This document shows positions 9,616 to 18,416 of a stretch of 64,000 nucleotides of DNA, in pieces. Source of the stretch: Lentisphaeraceae bacterium (GTDB lineage Bacteria; Verrucomicrobiota; Lentisphaeria; Lentisphaerales; Lentisphaeraceae); assembly GCA_021232515.1 (NCBI GenBank), contig JAJPOQ010000034.1, forward strand, positions 50,107 through 114,106, read 5' to 3'. Numbering within the stretch: the first letter of the stretch is position 1; every line of letters begins with the position of its first letter. Below the pieces are notes generated by a model. The model was not told where the DNA came from and did no database searches. It saw nothing but the letters and a program-made list of their open reading frames with translations. A program made the translations under genes and the position numbers.

Positions 9616-10746
9616 ATGGCTAGCTTTCACGTGCCCCTTAAAAGAATGGTAGACGATTCTTACGATATACAGATAGGTAGAAACTTATTTGATGACCTAG
9701 TTTCAGATCTAAAAAAAGGCCTAACTCCAGGTGCAACTCGCTATGCCTTGATCACGGATTCAAATGTAGAAAAGTTTTATGCTAATGGTCTCATGACTAA
9801 GTTAGATGAAGCTGGATTTAGAACAGACCTTTTTGTTATGCCAGCAGGAGAAACTCATAAAACTCGTGAAACAAAGATCTCTTTAGAAGATCAAATGTTA
9901 GAAGCTGGTTTTGGTCGTGACTCGGCAGTTATCGCTTTAGGCGGTGGAGTTGTTTCTGATCTTGGCGGATACTTAGCTGGTACTTTTGGCCGTGGTATAC
10001 CGTTTATCAACTACTCAACAACTTTGCTTTCAGCAGCAGATGCAAGTGTGGGTGGTAAAACAGCTGTAGATACTCCTCATGCGACAAACTTGATCGGTCT
10101 GTTCAATCAACCTGCTAAAGTTTATATCGATATAGAATGTTGGCAGACTCTTCCGGTTCGCGAAATACGTAGTGGTTTAGCTGAAACAGTTAAGCATGCA
10201 TGTCTAGCAGAAAAAGAATTCTTTTTATGGTTAGAAGAGAACATCACTAAGATTTGTAGTGGTGAAGAAGCATTGTTGGATGATGAAGCCTGTGAACACA
10301 TCGCATATAAGAATTGTGAGATAAAATATACTGTCGTTAAAAAAGATGAAAAAGAAAGTAATCTGCGTCAAGTTCTGAATCTTGGGCATACTGCAGGTCG
10401 TGCTTTTGAAACTCTCTGTGGCTACACTTATACCCATGGTGAATGTGTCGCAATTGGTATGGTTGTTCAAATCGAAATCGCCCTAGAGAAAGGTTTAGTT
10501 ACTCAAGAAGAAAGAGATAGGACTATCGCTTTACTTCAAAAATGTGGCTTGCCAGTTTCAGTACCTTCTGGTACAAGCTTAGAAGACCTTGTCGTTAAGA
10601 TGCGCACTGACAAAAAAGCACGTAGCGGCAAGATTCGTTTTGTGATTCAGGATGGAATTGGCGCAATGAAAAGCTTTGAAGGTGGATCTTACTCTTTACC
10701 TTTAGATGAGGACTACATTCTTTCTATACTCAAGAAAATGGCGTGA
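9616..10746 (+). CDS. aroB: 3-dehydroquinate synthase-like sugar phosphate cyclase
   Basis: Belongs to the 3-dehydroquinate synthase family, which converts DAHP to dehydroquinate in the shikimate pathway using NAD and a divalent metal. Visible are the NAD-binding GGGVVSD (109-115), the STTLLS segment, SVGGKTAVD (144-152), metal-ligand Glu190 in SGLAETVKHA, LNLGHT and THGECVAIGM with two further metal-ligand His, and the late DKKARSGKIRF. Two positions differ from classical AroB: the usual KN-x-IG is TNLIG (Thr157), and the second His of GHTxGHA is Arg (GHTAGRA). It is probably the organism's AroB but could be a divergent cyclase. The ATG at 9616 is chosen because a GGAG sits six bases upstream; a GTG at 9589 lacks this. 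Confidence 0.8.
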   Translation: MASFHVPLKRMVDDSYDIQIGRNLFDDLVSDLKKGLTPGATRYALITDSNVEKFYANGLMTKLDEAGFRTDLFVMPAGETHKTRETKISLEDQMLEAGFGRDSAVIALGGGVVSDLGGYLAGTFGRGIPFINYSTTLLSAADASVGGKTAVDTPHATNLIGLFNQPAKVYIDIECWQTLPVREIRSGLAETVKHACLAEKEFFLWLEENITKICSGEEALLDDEACEHIAYKNCEIKYTVVKKDEKESNLRQVLNLGHTAGRAFETLCGYTYTHGECVAIGMVVQIEIALEKGLVTQEERDRTIALLQKCGLPVSVPSGTSLEDLVVKMRTDKKARSGKIRFVIQDGIGAMKSFEGGSYSLPLDEDYILSILKKMA

Positions 10747-10860
10747 TTTTATATATAAAAGTTTAATTTGTCTTTAATTGTATTCTCTATAAAAAGTATT
10801 ACTATTTATTAGAAATTAAAAATTTATTATTGAATTATATATAAAATTCTCAAGGTATAA

Positions 10861-11643
10861 GTGTTTATGAGCGAAAAGAAAAAAGGTCCTAACTACGAAG
10901 TTCCTGCTCTTGAAAAGGGTTTGGATATAATTGAAGTATTAGCTGACTCCCCTATTCCATTATCTCAGATCGAGATTGCAAGACGATTAGAGAAAACCGT
11001 AAGTCAGGTTTTTAGAATGATTACTTGCTTGGAAAAACGCGGCTATATCTATAAGGATCCTGAATCATCTGTCTATAGCTTAACGCTTAAGATGTATCAG
11101 CTAGTCAATCATCACCCTCCTGTCGAAAAGCTTTTGAGAACAGCAACTGGCCCAGTTATGGACCTTGTTAACAAGATTGAAGAGTCTTGTCACCTTACTG
11201 TTTTGAAAGGTAGCCAAGTCGTTATCTTATCACAACACGATTCTCCAAAGCGTGTTTCTGTTCATGTCCGCGTTGGCTCAACCCTAACTTTACTTGAATC
11301 GAATTCTGGTCGTGCCCTTGTAGCTTATAAAGATCGCAAAGAACAAGAGATAATGTTGTCGAATGATCCTAAGTTCAAAAAGATGACTAAGGCTGAGAAA
11401 GAAGCAGTTTATGCTCAACTTGATGAGATAAAAGAAAATGGTTTTTTCAATACTCAAAGTTACTCAGTCTCGGGAATTGTTGACTTAGTAGTGCCTGTTA
11501 TCGCTGGGACAACTGAAGCTATTGCAGCTCTAACAGTTCCATGTATACAGTACCTTGGAGAAGAGATACCGTTTGAAAAGATCATCAATGAAATGACTAA
11601 GACTGCAGCGTTGATTGCTAAGCAAAGTGGCATAGACAAGTAG
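10861..11643 (+). CDS. IclR-family transcriptional regulator
   Basis: DNA-binding regulator with the two IclR domains: an N-terminal winged helix-turn-helix (about residues 15-75, including LSQIEIARRLEKTVSQVFRM) and a C-terminal effector-binding domain (about 85-255, including SGRALVAY and GIVDLVVPV). IclR proteins usually control carbon or aromatic-acid catabolism in response to a small metabolite. The nearest gene is the AroB-like cyclase 115 bp upstream on the same strand, but no operator repeat could be identified. The start could be GTG 10861 (AAGG five bases upstream) or ATG 10867. The 115-bp gap in front is very A/T-rich and holds nothing else I can name. Confidence 0.9.
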   Translation: MFMSEKKKGPNYEVPALEKGLDIIEVLADSPIPLSQIEIARRLEKTVSQVFRMITCLEKRGYIYKDPESSVYSLTLKMYQLVNHHPPVEKLLRTATGPVMDLVNKIEESCHLTVLKGSQVVILSQHDSPKRVSVHVRVGSTLTLLESNSGRALVAYKDRKEQEIMLSNDPKFKKMTKAEKEAVYAQLDEIKENGFFNTQSYSVSGIVDLVVPVIAGTTEAIAALTVPCIQYLGEEIPFEKIINEMTKTAALIAKQSGIDK

Positions 11644-11644
11644 T

Positions 11645-12346
11645 CTACAGAGTCCAGTTAAAGCTACTCGCGGCCTCATTCTCTTTTTGGATTTGTCCGT
11701 GAGTTTGACTTAATTTCTTTATATCAGCCACTTGCGTTTCTTGAAGACTATTATCACTCAGTCTAAATTCAATCATGCATGAAGCGCCAACCACGGCTAT
11801 ATCTCCATCTATATCTCTTGAACTCAATATAAGGTTCGAGAAGTCTTCTCTTTGAAATTCAAACTTGACGATACAGCCTAGATTAATCTGTTCTTGAGAA
11901 TGCCCTTTCGAAATAGTGACGATAAAGCTACCAATTTGGTCTTGGGTGAACGATAAGCTATCGCAATTATCTAAGCCGCTGAAAACAGCGTGAGACTTTT
12001 TAAGGTATACCGTTCTCATGACTTGACTTCGGCTTGGTTCTAGAAGTTCAGTATCACATAAAGTTATAAGAAGATCACAGTTACTTGGTTTGATTTGAGT
12101 TTGTCTCTGTGGGGCTTCCTTTGAGACTTTGCGAATGATACGTTCATTGTATGTTTTGAACTTATCTAGCTTTGGAAACTCATTGTACTCTTCCAACTGA
12201 GTGATTTGCGGAAGTTCAGCCTGAACAGTCTTCTCTTCAGGTTCAACAAACTCTTCTTCCTCAGATGCAGAATTCTCTGTATCTTTAGGTTTCTCATTAA
12301 ACTTTTTAGCTAAGTCTTTGAGAGAGTTTAAGTCAAATGGATCCAT
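11645..12346 (-). CDS. Unknown protein with acidic disordered N-terminus
   Basis: Not recognised. The 233-residue protein has no signal peptide or membrane span. Residues 1-85 are acidic and low complexity (EEEEFVEPEEKTVQAELPQ), suggesting a disordered linker or an interaction segment. Residues 95-210 look like a beta-rich folded domain with alternating hydrophobics (DLLITLCDTELLEPS, SFIVTISKGHSQEQINLG). The pattern is loosely like small beta-barrel regulators such as PilZ, but I see no PilZ RxxxR motif, so I do not claim it. It converges on the IclR gene with a single base between stops and is divergent from the secreted Lon-like gene. Confidence 0.65.
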   Translation of the reverse strand: MDPFDLNSLKDLAKKFNEKPKDTENSASEEEEFVEPEEKTVQAELPQITQLEEYNEFPKLDKFKTYNERIIRKVSKEAPQRQTQIKPSNCDLLITLCDTELLEPSRSQVMRTVYLKKSHAVFSGLDNCDSLSFTQDQIGSFIVTISKGHSQEQINLGCIVKFEFQREDFSNLILSSRDIDGDIAVVGASCMIEFRLSDNSLQETQVADIKKLSQTHGQIQKENEAASSFNWTL

Positions 12347-12348
12347 AT

Positions 12349-12377
12349 TTCACTCGTTATTAATAGATGATTATAAT
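12349..12377 (+). promoter_or_regulatory. Putative sigma-70-type promoter for the Lon-like gene
   Basis: TTCACT at 12349-12354 (four of six to the -35 consensus), a 17-bp spacer and a perfect TATAAT at 12372-12377 lie about 75 bp before the ATG at 12453, in the gap between divergent genes. The -35 box lies at the start of the neighbouring minus-strand gene's leader. Confidence 0.4.
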
Positions 12378-12452
12378 TTAATCTTTTCTAGACCTCGTAA
12401 CAAGTGAAGTATACAATGCATGTAGTTATCATTTTGGGAAAAAGAAAACTTT

Positions 12453-14204
12453 ATGCTGCGAGCTATAATCATATTTACACTGACTTTTGGGCTTTTATCC
12501 CCTCTTAAGTCCAGTGAGCATCCAGCAAGGATATTAGCTGCACAACTTGATTACCAACTGCCAAATAAATCCTTGATAGATGTGAGTCTAGTCTCTAAAG
12601 CTTTGGAAGAACTCAACAAGGTCGATTATCTAAGTGACTCACAAAAAGAAATCGTTAGTCTGACTCTTTACTCTCTTATTACTGAAAACGATTTAGGGTT
12701 ATTAGACACCCAAAAAGCATATCAAGGTGAAACTCCCATTGCTCAATTAATTGATGTGGCAAAGCAGCAGGGAAATGCAAAGCTTCAAAAATTAATATTC
12801 TTAAGTTCTTCTTACTTAAATGTAGTATTTAAAGAAAAGCCTCAGAATGAAGTAAACTTGCTGTTTGCGAAGTCATTTCTTGCTGCGAGAACTAAGTTGA
12901 AACCTCTCTACCATGATCGTGAACTTGGTTACCATCTGAGCTTATACATCAAAGCTGCTTACACGAATCAGCTAAAACATAGAGGTCTTTTGCAATTGTC
13001 TGCAATTGCGAAAAAACTTCTTCCTGATAATGAAGATCTGAATTTTACGGAAAAGGTTTTAGCTTATAATCTTCCAATTGTCTTTGATGGTAAAAACCTT
13101 AATTCCAAGAAGCTTTTTGAGGTAATTCAAAAACAATTACTGCTTTTAGAGAAGGACGATTCGAGGACAGCACTGCTTTTAGAGTTACAATCAAATTTAA
13201 ATGGGAAATCATCTTCTCATTATACTTTTAAGAAACCTTTTTATAAAAAATATACCTCATTAAATGTCGCAGCTGTCTCACCTAAAAAGGAAGGCCTTAT
13301 TTTGCCACTTTACTTAGAGCGGTCACCTAAGTTAGGGTTGTCTACTTGTAAAATAGTCGGTACTCATGGCTCTACGGTAAAGGAATACCTAGAGAAGGCG
13401 TTCACTGCAATTGTACATTTGGATGAAAAAATCCAATATGGATCTACCTACACTTTTCAGTTTGAGAATCTGCAAAAAAGGATAAGTGGGAACTCTGCTT
13501 CTTTAGCGATGGCTCTATCGATACTATCGTTGGAAGGCTTTATTCACATACCAAATGCGACTTCTGCCACAGGAGCAGTTTCTGAAACTGGAGAAGTTTT
13601 AGAAGTTGGTGGTTTAGTTAAAAAGATACATGCTGCGATTACAGCCCAACAAAAATACCTAATCATACCGAAAGTAAATGAACGTGACTTAAGGGATTTC
13701 GTCCTTAAATATGGTACAGATGATCTCAAGAAATTAGAGTTGTTATCAATCACGCATTTAAGAGAATTACCCAAGATTTTATTTGAGTTAGAAAAGAAGT
13801 CAGTGTCTTTTCAGTCTTGCTTAGATTCGTCTAAAGACCTTGAGGTCTTTTTGAAAAATAATCCAAGTCATGAATCTGCGAGCTTGATTCTAGCGGACTT
13901 TGATACAAAGGACTGGAAGTATAGCGTGTCTTATTCGATTGAAGAACTTAAAGGGATTTCGGATCATGCTTTAACTGATAAAGCAACTTCTGATGAAGAT
14001 ATATCTAAAGCGATTCAGGCTATTAAAGGTATTGAACCTCGGGTAGCGTTAGAGACACTCGAGTATTGTAAGTCTTTAGAAGTCTTTTTGATAGAGTATT
14101 TAGCCTTCAGAAATGAGAGAGAGAACAACTTTAAAAGAGCAAGAGAAAAGCTTATTAATGAAGGCGGGAAGATTGATTTACTATTGAAGCAAAGTAAAAA
14201 CTAA
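12453..14204 (+). CDS. Exported stand-alone Lon-type (S16) serine protease domain protein
   Basis: The C-terminal half carries a Lon protease (family S16) proteolytic domain. The catalytic serine is Ser348 in SGNSASLAMAL and the lysine is Lys391 in GGLVKKIHAA. Their 43-residue spacing equals that of E. coli Lon Ser679/Lys722, and the strand between them (TGAVSETGEVLEVGG) matches Lon TGEITLxGxVxxVGG. There is no AAA+ ATPase motif; instead residues 1-20 form a signal peptide ending near SPLKS, so the protease is predicted to act outside the cytoplasm without ATP. Residues 25-330 are helical and unrecognised; a C-terminal 140-residue helical tail follows. It is not LonB, LonC or RadA-like. It stands alone, converging on trpF with a 4-bp overlap. 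Confidence 0.82.
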   Translation: MLRAIIIFTLTFGLLSPLKSSEHPARILAAQLDYQLPNKSLIDVSLVSKALEELNKVDYLSDSQKEIVSLTLYSLITENDLGLLDTQKAYQGETPIAQLIDVAKQQGNAKLQKLIFLSSSYLNVVFKEKPQNEVNLLFAKSFLAARTKLKPLYHDRELGYHLSLYIKAAYTNQLKHRGLLQLSAIAKKLLPDNEDLNFTEKVLAYNLPIVFDGKNLNSKKLFEVIQKQLLLLEKDDSRTALLLELQSNLNGKSSSHYTFKKPFYKKYTSLNVAAVSPKKEGLILPLYLERSPKLGLSTCKIVGTHGSTVKEYLEKAFTAIVHLDEKIQYGSTYTFQFENLQKRISGNSASLAMALSILSLEGFIHIPNATSATGAVSETGEVLEVGGLVKKIHAAITAQQKYLIIPKVNERDLRDFVLKYGTDDLKKLELLSITHLRELPKILFELEKKSVSFQSCLDSSKDLEVFLKNNPSHESASLILADFDTKDWKYSVSYSIEELKGISDHALTDKATSDEDISKAIQAIKGIEPRVALETLEYCKSLEVFLIEYLAFRNERENNFKRAREKLINEGGKIDLLLKQSKN

Positions 14205-14833
14205 ATCTGCTTTAAAGCGTCTGCCAAACTTTCAATTTTAGACTTAGATTTAATTCCTGGTGAATCTTCAACTCCAGAGCTAAGATCAAAACCAAATGGC
14301 TTCACTGCGCTATAAGCTTCTGCTAAGTTTTCTGCTTTGAGACCTCCAGCTAATAATACGGGTGCATTAGCCGCAGCTACAAACTTTTTAGCAAGCGTCC
14401 AGTTAGCAACATGACCTGTTCCTCCTGGAATAGCTGAGTCTTTTACAAAACTGTCCACCAAAAGTTTATCACAAGGATAATCAGCATATTCTAGTATTTG
14501 AGATTCATCTTTTAGACGTAGCGCCTTCCAAATAGTTATATCTAGTGAATTGGCAAATTCTTTAGATTCAGAGCCGTGGAGTTGAACTATATCTAATCCA
14601 GCGTCTATATATTTTTGAATGAATTCTTGAGTTGCATCAACAAAGACTCCAACTTTTAAGAGTCTCTTTGTATCAACAGCTTTAAGTAGATTCTCAAGTT
14701 GTTCGGGCTCAATATGCCTAGGTGACTTAGGAAATGCTATAAAGCCAACAGCATCTGCGCCAGAGTCAACAACGGCTTGCAAGTCTTCGGCGCGTGTGAT
14801 GCCACAGATTTTCAAAAAAGGTTTATTTGTCAA
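14201..14833 (-). CDS. trpF: Phosphoribosylanthranilate isomerase
   Basis: Catalyses the Amadori rearrangement of phosphoribosylanthranilate in tryptophan synthesis. The (beta/alpha)8 protein begins with the family signature KICGIT (catalytic Cys), has VGFIAFPKSPRHI, then KVGVFVDAT, VQLHGSE, KLLVDSF with the catalytic Asp, and the phosphate-binding LLAGGL and FGFDLSSGVED near the end. I prefer the TTG start at 14833, with GGAG seven bases upstream; a TTG at 14848 would add five residues. The gene overlaps the end of the HTH-EIIA gene upstream, so it is probably translated from that transcript. No other trp gene is in the window. Confidence 0.93.
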   Translation of the reverse strand: MTNKPFLKICGITRAEDLQAVVDSGADAVGFIAFPKSPRHIEPEQLENLLKAVDTKRLLKVGVFVDATQEFIQKYIDAGLDIVQLHGSESKEFANSLDITIWKALRLKDESQILEYADYPCDKLLVDSFVKDSAIPGGTGHVANWTLAKKFVAAANAPVLLAGGLKAENLAEAYSAVKPFGFDLSSGVEDSPGIKSKSKIESLADALKQI

Positions 14834-15551
14834 CGAACTTCTCCACAAACTCTTGCTCAGTCTCTACGAAAACCTCATGCATTTCATAGATGTCTGCGGC
14901 ATCTCGCAGCCTGTCGGCTAAATCTGTTTTGCGAACCATCAAGGCTAGCCTAGTAATGGTATAAAGGTGAAGCTGATCGTCTTTTGTGCACGGCATGAAG
15001 AATATATCGGTCTTCTTATTGTCAATGGCACCAAAAGGAACACCGCCAGGTATACGACCAATAATTAAAAAGTTTTCAAGGAATAAGTATTCACTGTGAA
15101 CTCTTGTATGAGGCATGGCGATTCCACCCTCTAAGCCTGTAGGACATAGGTTTTCGCGTTCTATCAAAAGAGATTGAAGTTCTCCAGCATCACAAACACA
15201 ACCAGTATCAAATGCTTTGTCGGCGAGAAAGGTTAAGATCTTATTTTTACTTTTAACAGGAATGTAGTCGATGCAGTACTCGGGTGTCAGAAATCCAGTT
15301 AAAAATGGCTGGTGCCTATCTGGCGTTTCTTGCTTATTATGTGCTTGAACGTGAAAGTCTTGTAGATGTTTTTCTTTGAAGGATAAGATTCGAGTCGTAG
15401 ACCAGTCTCTTAAGTGATTTTTACGAAAAGTGATTTGCCCACGAATGTTTTCATACGGTATTTCTCGTCTTTGGATGAGCTTATTTAGTTGCCTCATATC
15501 TAAGTGTAAATACTCAGAGGCTTCTTCAGTAGACATGGTAGTATAGGGCAT
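14823..15551 (-). CDS. HTH plus PTS EIIA-domain regulatory protein
   Basis: Two domains. Residues 5-50 are an excisionase/MerR-like helix-turn-helix (TEEASEYLHLDMRQLNKLIQ ... GQITFRKNHLRDW). Residues 95-240 are a fructose/nitrogen-type PTS EIIA domain with the phosphorylatable His148 in GIAMPHTR and a FFMPCTKDDQLHL segment. It is therefore likely a regulator whose activity depends on phosphorylation by an EI/NPr system rather than a sugar-transporting EIIA; no EIIB/EIIC gene is nearby. It overlaps trpF. The same architecture (HTH then EIIA) is known in PVC and delta-proteobacterial genomes; its target is unknown. Residues 51-90 are a linker without recognisable features. Confidence 0.87.
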   Translation of the reverse strand: MPYTTMSTEEASEYLHLDMRQLNKLIQRREIPYENIRGQITFRKNHLRDWSTTRILSFKEKHLQDFHVQAHNKQETPDRHQPFLTGFLTPEYCIDYIPVKSKNKILTFLADKAFDTGCVCDAGELQSLLIERENLCPTGLEGGIAMPHTRVHSEYLFLENFLIIGRIPGGVPFGAIDNKKTDIFFMPCTKDDQLHLYTITRLALMVRKTDLADRLRDAADIYEMHEVFVETEQEFVEKFVDK

Positions 15552-15625
15552 AACTCAAAAGACCGTATTAATTTCGCATTGAAACTATTAGCTCATGCCA
15601 GCTACACTTCAAGGGCAATGTATAC

Positions 15626-15991
15626 TCAAGAAAGACCTAATAATGAGGGTAACTTCGAGTCATCTTGTGTTTTATTTAAAAATGCAGTACAGCCCAAATC
15701 TTCTGCTCTCTTTTTGACCTTATCCTGAATATTAGCAGTAAGCATAATTATCTTAATGTCGGTATCGATATTTCGAATTTCTTCTAGTGCTTCTAGGCCA
15801 TCTTTAATTGGCATGAGACAGTCTATGAAAATAACATCAAAAGGCTCAGAATCTTTAAAACTGTTGTATTTATCAACAGCTTCTTGACCATTAACACCTT
15901 GTACGATGGTTACATCTGGTACAAGAGTTTTTACTTTCTTACAAATCATCATTCTGCTTAAAGCAGAGTCGTCGACGATAAGAGCACGCAT
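15626..15991 (-). CDS. Single-domain response regulator (CheY-like)
   Basis: A receiver domain without output domain. Acidic pocket Asp7/Asp8, phospho-acceptor Asp57 in FIDCLMP, Thr85 in MLTAN and Lys107 in FLNKTQ are all in place. The protein is probably a diffusible phosphorylation target, as in chemotaxis or stress signalling. No histidine kinase is nearby. It starts just downstream of the YycJ-like hydrolase gene on the same strand. Confidence 0.93.
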   Translation of the reverse strand: MRALIVDDSALSRMMICKKVKTLVPDVTIVQGVNGQEAVDKYNSFKDSEPFDVIFIDCLMPIKDGLEALEEIRNIDTDIKIIMLTANIQDKVKKRAEDLGCTAFLNKTQDDSKLPSLLGLS

Positions 15992-16027
15992 GTTTCTATC
16001 CTCATAGAGTTGAACTTAATAAAAATA

Positions 16028-16807
16028 CTACACCGTAAAAAATGGTGAGACTTCATTTTGTAGCGCAACATGCATACCCAATTGTTCAAAGCCGGACAAT
16101 TCCAGGTGTTTTTGGGCTAAGTCTTTGACTAGTGAGTAATCGTTGGTGTCCTGACTGACATGACCTAGGATTAGGTGTTTGAGGTCTTTATGCAGAACGT
16201 CAGAGAGTATCTCATGACAAGTTTCATTGCTTAAGTGCCCATGACGACTAAGAATACGTTGCTTGATCTTCCATGGCCTTTTACCACACTCTTGTAGCAT
16301 TTTAACATCGTGATTACTTTCTAAGAGTAGTAAGTCACAGCCTTTAAGGTTTTGCTTAACTGCTTGAGATGCAAAACCAAAGTCTGTTGCTACTGAAATT
16401 TTTATATCATTTACAAATACATTGTAGGCAACGGTATCAACGCCATCGTGAGGTACACTAAAAGGTTCAACAACGAATGTACTGTGACCAATACTGGAGC
16501 CATTTTCAAAATAATTAAGATTTTGAGGAGCTCGTTCTTTTCGTTTAAGAAATGCACCGGTGTTTTGATTGCAGAAAACAGGAATATCCATTTTATCAGA
16601 AGTTACTCTTAATCCAGAAACATGATCTGTATGTTCGTGAGTTACAAAGATACCTTTAATCATTTCTTCATGAAGGTCATGTTCCTTAAGCTTTTCTTTG
16701 AGTTTTTTAAATGAGATCCCACAATCAATTAAAATGAGGTCATCGCCATTTCGTACTACCGTACAATTTCCTTTTGAACCACTACTCAAAGATGCTAGAC
16801 CGATCAT
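16028..16807 (-). CDS. MBL-fold metallohydrolase (YycJ/WalJ-like)
   Basis: Metallo-beta-lactamase-fold hydrolase. The N-terminal GLASLSSGSKGNCTVV and the metal motif THEHTDH match the YycJ/WalJ/VicX family, reported to act as 5'-exonuclease or nuclease-like proteins linked to DNA and wall processes. Later metal ligands are in PHDGVDT, ATDFG and LLLESNHD. Size (259 residues) is typical. It precedes the CheY-like gene on the same strand (37 bp apart) and is divergent from rpoN. Substrate cannot be determined here. Confidence 0.9.
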   Translation of the reverse strand: MIGLASLSSGSKGNCTVVRNGDDLILIDCGISFKKLKEKLKEHDLHEEMIKGIFVTHEHTDHVSGLRVTSDKMDIPVFCNQNTGAFLKRKERAPQNLNYFENGSSIGHSTFVVEPFSVPHDGVDTVAYNVFVNDIKISVATDFGFASQAVKQNLKGCDLLLLESNHDVKMLQECGKRPWKIKQRILSRHGHLSNETCHEILSDVLHKDLKHLILGHVSQDTNDYSLVKDLAQKHLELSGFEQLGMHVALQNEVSPFFTV

Positions 16808-16979
16808 ATTGTTGTGAATTCCTGCTATTTTTTATATTCTTATATTTGGTAGTGAGCTCTAAAAGCACTAAGTTAAAGCTTAGATGGCGAGCATAATCTA
16901 AATGGAACTTACAGCATATCTTTTCCTACTGAAGCTGCATAATTAAAAAAGTATTAAAAAACCGGGATTTTTTGTATAT

Positions 16980-18416
16980 ATGGAACAGGGTTTATTTCAA
17001 TCACAAAAATTGAGTCAAGAGCTCATAATGGCTCCTCAGCAGATTCAATCTTTGGAAATACTGCTGTTGCCAATGTTGGAACTCCAACAAAAGATCTCTC
17101 AGGAAATCGAGGTTAATCCAACTCTTGAAGTTTCTGGTGGCGGTGAAGAACTAATGGGCGATATGCTCAGTGAAGACTTACCTGGCTCACCTTCTGATGA
17201 ACAAGTAGCCGCAGCGGCTGCTGAACACGATGAGTCTATGTGTAGTCTTATTTCTATTGACCCTTCTTGGCGTGACCACGCAGGAAGTGGCGGCAATAGT
17301 CCAGAGGCAGATTCTAAGAGACAGCATTTCTTTGATTCCTTAACAGAAGAGTCTTCTCTACAAGACATCTTAGTAGAACAGCTTCGTTCACTAGATTTAG
17401 ATGAGAAAGATTATGAAATTGCCGAGCAACTTATTGGTAGCATAGATGAGTTAGGTTACCTCAGAACACATATTTCAGACTTAGCTATTATTTGTGGCTG
17501 TGATGTAAAAGTCGTAAAGAAGGTACTGCAAGTTATTCAAAGCTTTGAACCTATTGGCGTTGGTAGTCGAGATTTACAAGAATGTCTTTGTATTCAGCTT
17601 AAAAAGATGAATATGGAAGCAACTTTAGAGTATAAGATAATAAGTAAACATCTTGATATGGTTCAAAAGAATCATATACCTCAATTAGCTAAGAAGCTGA
17701 ATGTTACTCCTACAAAGATTTATGAAGCGCTTAAGTTCGTTCAAAAGCTAAAGCCTTATCCAGGATCAGCAGTTACCAACCGCTCAGTTCAGTATGCTGT
17801 TCCAGAAACAGAAATTTATAAAGATGGTGAAGAGTTTAAGGTAAAAGCACTGAAAGAGCATTTGCCAAATTTAAGAATTTCTGATCAATACCTTACCATT
17901 CTTGAAGATCCAAACACCAAGCCAGAAGTTCGAAAGTACATCAAAGAAAAGATTACTTCCAGTAAAATGTTAATGAGAAGCTTGGATCATCGAGAGTCAA
18001 CGATTGTTCGAATAACTCAAGTTCTCACACGACTTCAAGATGCTTTTCTTAGAGAAGGTGTCGATCTTATGAAACCACTCACTATGCAGCAAGTTGCAGA
18101 TGAAATTGGTGTTCATGAAACAACTGTTAGTCGGGCGATTAATCAAAAGTATGTTCAGACTCCCAAAGGTTTATTCCCTTTTAAATATTTCTTTAACTCT
18201 GGTTATACTTCCACTACTGGGGAGGTTGTTACTAGCTTGAGCATAAAACATCGAATCAACGAGATGATCGCTGAAGAAGACTCTAAAAAGCCTCTCGCAG
18301 ATCAAGAACTCGTTGATGGGTTAAACGCACTAGGCTTTAGCATTGCTAGACGTACTGTTGCAAAATACAGAGAAGAATTGGGGATTGCTTCATCCCATTT
18401 ACGTAGAAGCTACTAA
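16980..18416 (+). CDS. rpoN: RNA polymerase sigma-54 factor
   Basis: Alternative sigma factor recognising -24/-12 promoters and requiring AAA+ activators. The N-terminal Gln/Leu-rich activator region (SQKLSQELIMAPQQIQSLEI, residues 8-40), an acidic region II (60-110), the core-binding region and the DNA-binding part with a helix-turn-helix (LTMQQVADEIGVHETTVSRAI) are all present. The RpoN box ARRTVAKYREELGI lies close to the C-terminus. Full length (478 residues) and apparently intact. The 172-bp upstream gap separates it from the divergent YycJ-like gene. The trmH gene starts on its stop codon (TAATG), so the two are translationally coupled. Confidence 0.96.
   Translation: MEQGLFQSQKLSQELIMAPQQIQSLEILLLPMLELQQKISQEIEVNPTLEVSGGGEELMGDMLSEDLPGSPSDEQVAAAAAEHDESMCSLISIDPSWRDHAGSGGNSPEADSKRQHFFDSLTEESSLQDILVEQLRSLDLDEKDYEIAEQLIGSIDELGYLRTHISDLAIICGCDVKVVKKVLQVIQSFEPIGVGSRDLQECLCIQLKKMNMEATLEYKIISKHLDMVQKNHIPQLAKKLNVTPTKIYEALKFVQKLKPYPGSAVTNRSVQYAVPETEIYKDGEEFKVKALKEHLPNLRISDQYLTILEDPNTKPEVRKYIKEKITSSKMLMRSLDHRESTIVRITQVLTRLQDAFLREGVDLMKPLTMQQVADEIGVHETTVSRAINQKYVQTPKGLFPFKYFFNSGYTSTTGEVVTSLSIKHRINEMIAEEDSKKPLADQELVDGLNALGFSIARRTVAKYREELGIASSHLRRSY

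Noticed and set aside
10747..10860. tRNA or riboswitch in the A/T-rich gap after the AroB-like gene
   Set aside because: No cloverleaf, no conserved riboswitch core; only A/T-rich sequence.
11645..12346. PilZ domain assignment
   Set aside because: The RxxxR and D/N-x-S-x-x-G motifs of PilZ are not visible.
16928..16970. Hairpin-like run of A, CCGGGA and T before rpoN as a terminator or attenuator
   Set aside because: The arms are mainly A and T runs and there is no clear stem closing; too weak.
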